Shown here piece after piece: positions 58,249 to 63,215 of a DNA stretch of 63,215 nt. How positions within the stretch are numbered: position 1 is the first letter of the stretch; each line of letters opens with the position of its first letter. A program made the position numbers and the translations under genes. The notes below the pieces were generated by a model. The model worked only from the letters and a program-made list of their open reading frames with translations. It was not told where the DNA came from and made no database searches. Source of the stretch: Arthrobacter sp. ISL-85 (GTDB lineage Bacteria; Actinomycetota; Actinomycetes; Actinomycetales; Micrococcaceae). Where the stretch lies: NCBI RefSeq assembly GCF_018613675.1, contig NZ_JAGGPQ010000014.1, positions 1 to 63,215 of the forward strand, written 5' to 3'.

Positions 58249-59094
58249 TTAGGTGTGGGTGAGGGCGAGTATGCCGGCGGCGGTTTGGGCAGCAGCACCG
58301 TGCTGGACGATGTGGGGTTTGCCGGGTATTTCCAGGAAGCGCCCGTTCGGGGCGGCGGCGACCAGTTTCTGGCACCAGGGCCGGGGCGCTACCGGGTCCC
58401 GTGAGCCGCGGATGACCAGGACGGGTTGGGTCACCAACCGCAGGCGCGCTTCGAGGTCGTAGGACATCATGACGGGAAGTTCGGTGAGGTACCAGCGCAG
58501 TCCGGAGCGGGCGTAATCGGTGAAAACGATGGCATTCCCTACAGGGCTTTCCATCAGCGAATCAAGGCTCAACGCGATGGATTGCTGACGGATTGTGCGG
58601 CGCGCCGGGTCCACGACTGGGCCCAGGAGCACGATGTGGGAGACCAGGTCCGGGTGCTGAACGGCGAGTTCTGACGCGAACTGGGTTCCCATCGAATGCC
58701 CGATCACCACGACGCGGGTGGCACCCATCTTTTGGAGTGTGGCAGCGATGACGGCGGCGTAGTCGGGGACGCTGAGCTGTCGCTCAGGTCTTGGTGTTGC
58801 GCCGAAACCCGGCAGGTCGATTGAGTAAGTGTCCCCGTGCCGGGCGAGGAGGATTTGGAGCCTGCGGTAGTAGCGGTGGGACATCCCGATGCCGTGGAGC
58901 AGTACGAAGACAGGACCTGATCCGCCGGGAGGGCCTGCCAGGAAGTGCACGTGAGAGGTCAGGGACCCTGTAGTGACGATCCGTGGCGTTAAGGGCTGGC
59001 GCAGCCAGGACAGTACCCCTGCGGCTGGTTCGTGTCCTGCTTCATCTATGGCGGCGGTTGCGGCTTTCACCGGTTGTCCTTTCATTCTGGTCAT
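58249..59094 (-). CDS. Alpha/beta hydrolase
   Basis: A 281-residue hydrolase with a full catalytic set: oxyanion loop FVLLHGIGMSHRYYRRLQIL (HG), nucleophile elbow VVVIGHSMGTQFASELA with Ser134 in GHSMG, acid in LVIRGSRDPVAP (Asp) and histidine in GKPHIVQHG. LPGFGATPRP is the usual GxGxS-like turn. Substrate is unknown; the neighbouring diacylglycerol-kinase-like gene, 16 bases upstream on the same strand, suggests a lipid ester or phospholipid product. No signal peptide is visible, so it is cytosolic. Confidence 0.85.
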   Translation of the reverse strand: MTRMKGQPVKAATAAIDEAGHEPAAGVLSWLRQPLTPRIVTTGSLTSHVHFLAGPPGGSGPVFVLLHGIGMSHRYYRRLQILLARHGDTYSIDLPGFGATPRPERQLSVPDYAAVIAATLQKMGATRVVVIGHSMGTQFASELAVQHPDLVSHIVLLGPVVDPARRTIRQQSIALSLDSLMESPVGNAIVFTDYARSGLRWYLTELPVMMSYDLEARLRLVTQPVLVIRGSRDPVAPRPWCQKLVAAAPNGRFLEIPGKPHIVQHGAAAQTAAGILALTHT

Positions 59095-59110
59095 CGGGTG
59101 GCTGCTGGGC

Positions 59111-60010
59111 CTACCCGAGTGTGGCGAGGGCCGCTGGTGCGCACTCGATAATGACTGGTGTCTTGGGATCGACGGATTTAACTTCGCCGTCGATCTGGTA
59201 GGGGATGGGTTTGAGGGTGGTGAACCGGTAGTTGCTGACGCTTGGCTGGTCGCCGAGTCCTTGGGTGGTTGCCTTCAGCGCGGTCAGGAGCACCCGCCAC
59301 TTGGGCCGGTGGGGGAAGGTGATGACTTCGAATTTGCCGTCGGCGAGCTTGTCGTCGGCTTGGCTGAGGGTGGCGTACTTCGCCATTTCGGGGATGTTGG
59401 CGAAGACGAGGCTGTCGAACTTCCGGTGTTTGCCGTCGCTCTGGCGAATTTGGAACGGCTTGAATTTGGAGAAGGTGCGCATTACGGAGAGCATTTCCTT
59501 CAGGGCGCCTTTGCTGCCTTTTTCGAGGTCGATGGCCATGACCGGTGTCAAGCCGAACCCTATGTAGGAATGCGCGTACTGGGCAGGGGCGTCTTCGTCG
59601 TGGCCTGCCCGGATACGCAGGAGGTCGATGTTTCGTACGACGCCGGCTGCGATGGCTTCCTCCAGGGGCTGGGTGCCGGTGGTCCTCCGGTGGTCATTGG
59701 CGTTCCCGGCGGCCATCACGGCGCAGACGGCCTTGGGGTTGCCGGCCTGCATGACGCCGTTGACGACTTCGTTGTAGCCCCCGTCCCCGCTGACGGAGAC
59801 AACGAGCACGTCCCTGCCGCCGCTGGCAGCATCACGGGCCAGCTCCACGGCGTGGCCGGCATGATCCGTGGGTTGCAGCCGGATCTCAGCGGCGTAGGGA
59901 AGAAGTTCTGCGAGCCTGGTTCGCAGTTCCTCGGCGAGTTGGGGTGCGTCGCCGGTGCTGTTGGGGTTGAAGATGATGACTATTGATTCAAAGGTCCGTG
60001 CAGTGGACAT
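59111..60010 (-). CDS. Diacylglycerol/lipid kinase family protein
   Basis: A 299-residue protein of the DAGK catalytic family: VIIFNPNSTGDAPQLAEELR, then VSVSGDGGYNEVVNGVMQ (residues 75-86), the nucleotide-binding GDGxxNEVVNG signature, and AVCAVMAAGNANDHRR. The C-terminal half carries YAHSYIGFGLTPVMAIDLEK and the SNYRFTTLKPIPYQIDGEV strand (I-x-I-D-G-E substrate-site motif). It should phosphorylate a lipid such as diacylglycerol or a polyketide-like lipid with ATP. It leads the alpha/beta hydrolase gene in a two-gene unit. Confidence 0.85.
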   Translation of the reverse strand: MSTARTFESIVIIFNPNSTGDAPQLAEELRTRLAELLPYAAEIRLQPTDHAGHAVELARDAASGGRDVLVVSVSGDGGYNEVVNGVMQAGNPKAVCAVMAAGNANDHRRTTGTQPLEEAIAAGVVRNIDLLRIRAGHDEDAPAQYAHSYIGFGLTPVMAIDLEKGSKGALKEMLSVMRTFSKFKPFQIRQSDGKHRKFDSLVFANIPEMAKYATLSQADDKLADGKFEVITFPHRPKWRVLLTALKATTQGLGDQPSVSNYRFTTLKPIPYQIDGEVKSVDPKTPVIIECAPAALATLG

Positions 60011-60175
60011 GGTGCGCTCCTTGATCTTTATGCGTTGCGGCTGTTTACCAGTGGTGCCCGTCAGAGGCAGGTGTCCGGGAGGGAATCAGCGGATAGTGCT
60101 GCTGGCGGTCCCGCCGCTTCCGGCCAGGAGCGGGATACCTGCCGCTGACGGGCGTCCTTGGTTCAGCTGGGGTGC

Positions 60176-60334
60176 TTAGCTGTTGCCGGTATGGACGATG
60201 CTGTCCGGGTCTTCCTGGTGGGCCGGGGTGCCGGCGAGGCCTTCCGGTGTGAGGTCAAGGTCCTCGATGCCAGTCCGGTCTTCCCGCAAGGCGGGAGTGG
60301 TGTGGGGCGCAGCGGGGTGGATGTTGTTAGTCAT
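60176..60334 (-). CDS. 52-residue peptide with conserved EDLDLTP and SIVHTGNS ends
   Basis: AAAGG precedes the ATG. It reads MTNNIHPAAPHTTPALRED, then IEDLDLTPEGLAGTPAHQED, DSIVHTGNS. Its partner at 30263-30403 has the same last 30 residues with only conservative changes. It is the last gene of the 61-60 kb small-protein operon. The shared ending LTP.GLA..PAH.ED..SIVHTGNS and shared operon position make a functional peptide likely. Confidence 0.7.
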   Translation of the reverse strand: MTNNIHPAAPHTTPALREDRTGIEDLDLTPEGLAGTPAHQEDPDSIVHTGNS

Positions 60335-60379
60335 ATTCGGGATACCTTTCTTGTCCGGCCCTTGTAGGGCCTGGGTGGG

Positions 60380-60811
60380 TCAGCGGGGCAGTTCTACCTG
60401 AAACCCGCACCGGCAGCGCAGGACCTGGGTGGCGAGGTAGACGGCCAGGGAGGCTTCAGTGTCGGACTGGTCGTGGCCGGGAAATGTCCGGACCGTGTTT
60501 TCGGTCCGGGGCCCGGGTCGGGCCATGGGTTCTCCGCAGTGAAAGTATCCTTCGCTGCCATGAACCACGTCCTGGTCCACGGATTTGGGTGCAGTAACTG
60601 CTGCGACATGCTCTGCTGTGGTTTCCAGTACCCTGGATCGGTCGCAGCGGGAGCAGCGGAGCGCAAGCACGAGAGTGTCTGGCTGCGGGCCCGGGAGGGC
60701 CGGTGAATCAACCCTCAGGTGCTGGTCCGTGTCGCAGTTTGCGCACCAGGGGCGTTTCCCGTGTGGCTGGTGCACGTCGCGGGGGACGTAACTGTTCGAT
60801 GGGATGCTCAT
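60380..60811 (-). CDS. Three-ribbon cysteine-rich protein, paralogue of the 27237 product
   Basis: A 143-residue protein: PWCANCDTDQHLRVDS, then LVLALRCSRCDRSRVLETTA, GYFHCGEPMARPGPRTE and LAVYLATQVLRCRCGFQVEL. Cysteine pairs and the FHCG/CRCGF motifs match the 27237 protein. It begins six bases after the stop of the wHTH-like gene and is followed by the 52-residue peptide gene. A zinc-binding regulatory role is plausible, but nothing in the sequence proves it. Confidence 0.75.
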   Translation of the reverse strand: MSIPSNSYVPRDVHQPHGKRPWCANCDTDQHLRVDSPALPGPQPDTLVLALRCSRCDRSRVLETTAEHVAAVTAPKSVDQDVVHGSEGYFHCGEPMARPGPRTENTVRTFPGHDQSDTEASLAVYLATQVLRCRCGFQVELPR

Positions 60812-60817
60812 GCCGGC

Positions 60818-61072
60818 TCAGACCACAGCCTGGTAGCTGTTCAGGAGGTAGTCCGCGGCGGCAGGGCCCGTCATCCGCAGGCCGTTGCGCCCGGAACCGA
60901 GGCGTTCTTTCATCGCCGCACGGAAGATGCGCTCTGTTTGTGGGCTGTTTTGCGTCACGAAGCACCAGCTGGTGTAGAGGCCGTAAAAGGCGTCACCCTC
61001 AAGAGTCGCGTCGGACTCCGGGTCCTGGTATGTGGCTTCTTGGAGGAATTGGTCGAACTGTGACTGTGCCAT
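60818..61072 (-). CDS. Small winged-helix-like protein (84 aa)
   Basis: GAAGGA five bases upstream fixes the ATG at 61072. The product reads FDQFLQEATYQDPESDATLE, GDAFYGLYTSWCFVTQNSPQ, RIFRAAMKERLGSGRNGLRM and TGPAAADYLLNSYQAVV. It is the third member of the family at 27668 and 30497. In this module the order is membrane protein, winged-helix-like protein, cysteine-rich protein, peptide, all on the minus strand under the TetR-type operator at 61640. Confidence 0.75.
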   Translation of the reverse strand: MAQSQFDQFLQEATYQDPESDATLEGDAFYGLYTSWCFVTQNSPQTERIFRAAMKERLGSGRNGLRMTGPAAADYLLNSYQAVV

Positions 61073-61210
61073 GTTGGTCCTTCTCAACAAGGTGCGGTGG
61101 TCCGCCATGGGGCTATAGCGGCTTCAGGCTCGATGCCCTGCACGGGACAACAAGCCAACTGCCGGAGCACTTCGGCTGAGGCAGGCTAATACAGGTAAGA
61201 CAGGACAGCC

Positions 61211-61241
61211 CTGGCGCGGCACCCCCAAGGGGCCGCGCCAG
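61211..61241. terminator. Strong hairpin after the 61281 membrane gene
   Basis: CTGGCGCGGC (61211-61220) pairs with GCCGCGCCAG (61232-61241). No T run follows on the minus strand, so it may be a partial terminator or processing site inside the operon. Confidence 0.55.
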
Positions 61242-61280
61242 GATCCGTCACGTCCCCGCCGGGCGGGCGGGAAGGGCTTG

Positions 61281-61556
61281 TTAGGCGTTGTTCGTGTGAA
61301 CGCGGTTGCCGGCCTTGGCCAGGCCGCGGGCCACCATCAAACCGACTGTGAGGAAGGTGATGTACCGCATCGCGTCGTTCGCGTTGAAGACGTCGACGCC
61401 GTTTTCGCTGGCGTCGTCCCCGACAACTGCAGCGGTGATGATGGTGGCAAGAACCGCGGCAACGTAGACGGCGAACTCAAGGGTCCGGGTGGAGATCCTG
61501 ATGTCGTTGGCGTTGCGGACGGTGCTGGAGTGTTCGTTCTGGGTGGCTGCAGTCAT
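61281..61556 (-). CDS. Small membrane protein (91 aa), first gene of the module
   Basis: CAGGAG precedes the ATG at 61556. Predicted helices are about residues 30-47 (LEFAVYVAAVLATIITAAVV) and 66-82 (MRYITFLTVGLMVARGLAKA). An N-terminal polar region (MTAATQNEHSSTVRNANDIR) precedes them. I do not recognise a family, although the two-helix layout with a short acidic loop (GDDASENGVDVFN) is common in actinobacterial stress loci. In the 31-kb copy only a 19-residue remnant remains at this position. Confidence 0.7.
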   Translation of the reverse strand: MTAATQNEHSSTVRNANDIRISTRTLEFAVYVAAVLATIITAAVVGDDASENGVDVFNANDAMRYITFLTVGLMVARGLAKAGNRVHTNNA

Positions 61557-61603
61557 GTGGTTCTCCTGAGGTCGGGGTGAGCGGGCCGAGGCGGCCATGC
61601 AGA

Positions 61604-61680
61604 CTCTGATCCCTCTACTGAAACCATGTCAACAACTTCTCTACAATGTAGACACTACACGTAGACTACATAACAAGCAA
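61604..61680. promoter_or_regulatory. Promoter/operator region of the 61-kb module
   Basis: TCTACAATGTAGA (61640-61652) is a perfect palindrome identical in form to those at 31075 and 62575. The flanks match the 31-kb copy. It lies about 85 bases before the membrane protein gene on the minus strand. Confidence 0.7.
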
Positions 61681-61780
61681 GCTTACTTATCTTTCAACGG
61701 ACGTCCCCGACGCTGCGAAGGGGAAGCAAACGTACGGTTTCCCACCCCCGCAAAACCGACCCCCTGCGTTGGCTCTGCGG

Positions 61781-62494
61781 TCAGGGCTGGGTGGTTTTTT
61801 TGGGGTCCGCGAGGCGTGCGGAAAGGCCGGCGAGGAGGATGCTGATGCCTTCGTCGAGTTCGGCTTCCCCGTCGTAATCAGCCAGGAACGGGGCGAGGGC
61901 GCGCAGCTGCGGGAACTCTTTGGCGGGCAGACGGTGCAGGCCCAACCGGAGGAGTGCTTCGTCTTCATCGGCATCGACGATGAGTTCCTGGAGTTCGTTG
62001 AGAATGTGGCCGTAGATGAACCCGTAATAGGCGCGGTAGACGTGCAGCGCATCGGCGGGTGCGAACCCGGCAGCACTCAACAGCGACAGGATCTGTTCCA
62101 GGGGTCGCAGTGTGCCGACAGGTCGAAGGCCCAGGGGCGTGGACAGGGGCCGGGTAACCAGGAGGGGGACGACGTTGGGGTGTCGGAGCGCGAGCAGCCG
62201 CAGGTCGTGGGCAATGCGTCGCAGTTGGACCTGCCAGTCGGGGTGGTCGGGCACGACGTCCAGCTCGTTCAGGACCAGTTCCGTGACTCCGTCCAGCAGT
62301 GCGGCCCGGTTGGCCGCGTAACGGTAAAGGCCCATAGGGTCGCGCCCCAGTTCCTGCCCCAGCCGGCGCATGGTCAGTGCGTCCAGCCCTTCTGCGTCCA
62401 CCAGCGCCAAGGCCGTGGACAACACAATTTCCTGGTTGAGCCGTGGCTTCTGGCCGGATGCCGGGCCGGTGGTCGTTTTTGCTGCCGGGGTCAT
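61781..62494 (-). CDS. TetR family regulator of the module
   Basis: AAGGAGGG precedes the ATG at 62494. A 237-residue repressor: NQEIVLSTALALVDAEGLDA, LTMRRLGQELGRDPMGLYRY (recognition helix), AANRAALLDGVTELV, then a TetR_C-type ligand domain with FAPADALHVYRAYYGFIYGH and LNELQELIVDADEDEALLRL. The C-terminal half aligns with the broken gene at 31171-31545. Sites TCTACA-N-TGTAGR at 62575 (its own promoter), 61640 and 31075 make it the probable regulator of both modules, including itself. The inducer is unknown. Confidence 0.9.
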   Translation of the reverse strand: MTPAAKTTTGPASGQKPRLNQEIVLSTALALVDAEGLDALTMRRLGQELGRDPMGLYRYAANRAALLDGVTELVLNELDVVPDHPDWQVQLRRIAHDLRLLALRHPNVVPLLVTRPLSTPLGLRPVGTLRPLEQILSLLSAAGFAPADALHVYRAYYGFIYGHILNELQELIVDADEDEALLRLGLHRLPAKEFPQLRALAPFLADYDGEAELDEGISILLAGLSARLADPKKTTQP

Positions 62495-62574
62495 AGTCTT
62501 CCCTCCTTATCCGTGCCTTCACTGACATCTCCCTGAAGGGGAGGCACATTGCTAACGACAGTCTACGCTTAGCG

Positions 62575-62587
62575 TCTACAGTGTAGG
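62575..62587. promoter_or_regulatory. Operator candidate upstream of the TetR gene
   Basis: TCTACAGTGTAGG, one base short of the perfect TCTACA-N-TGTAGA palindrome, preceded by a further GTCTACGCTTAGCGT half-dyad (62561-62575). Confidence 0.65.
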
Positions 62588-62720
62588 CATCCCTGTTGCG
62601 ACGTCGCATCGTGGCGGGAAAGACCCGCGGGGGAAACATACCGGCTTTACCGGTTCGGACGCCGCTGTGGGTCTAGGGTGGACGGACGGCACCCGCCGCG
62701 TAACCCCTCAAGGAGGGCGC

Positions 62721-63197
62721 ATGAATTCCAGCCAGTCCAGCTCCGAACACTTCGGACAGCACCTGAACAGCGTCGGCGGCTCAGAGGCTGACGTCAGTTC
62801 TTCGTACATCGTCACCACGGAAGACACCGTCGAAAGCGTCGTCTCGGGCCTGCGGATGAAACAGCAGGAGCACGGCAACACGGCCAGCGAGTCCTCCATC
62901 CTGCACGCCTCCGCCCAGGTCCTCATCAGCAGGCGTGATGAGCAGGATCCGAGCCATCACCCCGGTACGTCTCAGCCGGGGGAGTATCAGCTGGACATCC
63001 ATTTCCCAGGGGGCCACCGCACCCGGGAACCCATCCCCGAGGAAGACCTGGAAGCCGCCCAGACCTGGGCCCAGAGGCGAATCGAGGCCGAAGGGGCGGA
63101 TTTCGGCGCCATCTACTTCCCGTCCGGCGGCGGCATTGCCCCGGGAACGGGCGCACTGGAATGCAGTTATGACTCCGCGAGGGGCTGGCACCGCTGA
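62721..63197 (+). CDS. Hypothetical two-part protein, longer paralogue of the 57264 product
   Basis: AAGGAGGG precedes the ATG at 62721. The first 75 residues (NSSQSSSEHFGQHLNSVGGS, VTTEDTVESVVSGLRMKQQE, LHASAQVLISRRDEQDP) match the 57264 protein. The next about 70 residues (YQLDIHFPGGHRTREPIPEE, DLEAAQTWAQRRIEAEGADF, GAIYFPSGGG) form a separate compact domain with a strand-helix-strand look. Total 158 residues. No known function. It is close to the window's end and divergent from the TetR gene. Confidence 0.7.
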   Translation: MNSSQSSSEHFGQHLNSVGGSEADVSSSYIVTTEDTVESVVSGLRMKQQEHGNTASESSILHASAQVLISRRDEQDPSHHPGTSQPGEYQLDIHFPGGHRTREPIPEEDLEAAQTWAQRRIEAEGADFGAIYFPSGGGIAPGTGALECSYDSARGWHR

Positions 63198-63215
63198 TAT
63201 GTAGGTTGGATTGTC

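Overview
The window looks like accessory DNA of a high-GC actinobacterium close to Arthrobacter/Pseudarthrobacter (Micrococcaceae), most likely a large plasmid or a plasmid-derived island. This rests on gene content I recognise by eye: Lsr2, DUF4193, SCO6880-type conjugation proteins, a ParA-based partition locus, a primase-polymerase-like replication protein and several GAF-ANTAR regulators. No search was run, so family names are recognition, not database hits.

Layout. 0-6.3 kb is a scrap yard: an IS110 end, an IS481 end, a frameshifted copy of a thioredoxin-fold metal-resistance domain, a STAS-like protein, an atypical LuxR-type response regulator and decayed serine resolvases. 6.3-16.5 kb carries ordinary accessory genes: a GNAT acetyltransferase, an iron redox enzyme with a CDGSH protein and a broken glycosyltransferase, DUF4383, RidA, and two divergent regulator/SDR pairs (MarR and TetR), each with an inverted-repeat operator candidate. 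16.9-22.0 kb is a metal/anion module: broken ynfA, CmtR-like ArsR, a CDF protein fused to a thioredoxin-like domain, a CzcD-like CDF exporter, a SulP transporter and a divergent MerR regulator.

22.3-31.5 kb is a sensory island: four intact GAF-ANTAR proteins, one broken GAF gene, DUF4193, a CBS protein, and small proteins that recur at 60-63 kb. 31.5-35.7 kb is gene-poor and repeat-rich: a 46-bp tandem array beside an A/T tract, a helicase-associated-domain protein, and two dispersed repeat pairs shared with 13-16 kb.

35.7-39.9 kb is the plasmid core: parA, an overlapping partner gene, 12-bp direct repeats, a replication protein and a small DNA-binding protein. 40.2-43.4 kb is an operon-like block (ImmA-type peptidase, DUF6545/MAB_1171c-like membrane protein, PAP2-like phosphatase, EspR-like regulator) bracketed by identical 17-bp palindromes. 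43.5-53.5 kb is a collinear type IV secretion/conjugation operon that lacks a recognisable VirB4 ATPase and relaxase. 53.6-54.4 kb holds Lsr2 and an origin-like region with DnaA-box-containing inverted repeats.

54.8-63.2 kb holds an alanine-dehydrogenase-like enzyme coupled to a lysine-rich peptide, a diacylglycerol-kinase-like protein with an alpha/beta hydrolase, and the fuller copy of the duplicated small-protein module with its TetR regulator and TCTACA-N-TGTAGA sites. The most interesting signals are the palindrome-bracketed ImmA/DUF6545/PAP2/EspR-like block, the duplicated small-protein module (including two peptides of 46 and 52 residues), and the GAF-ANTAR bank.
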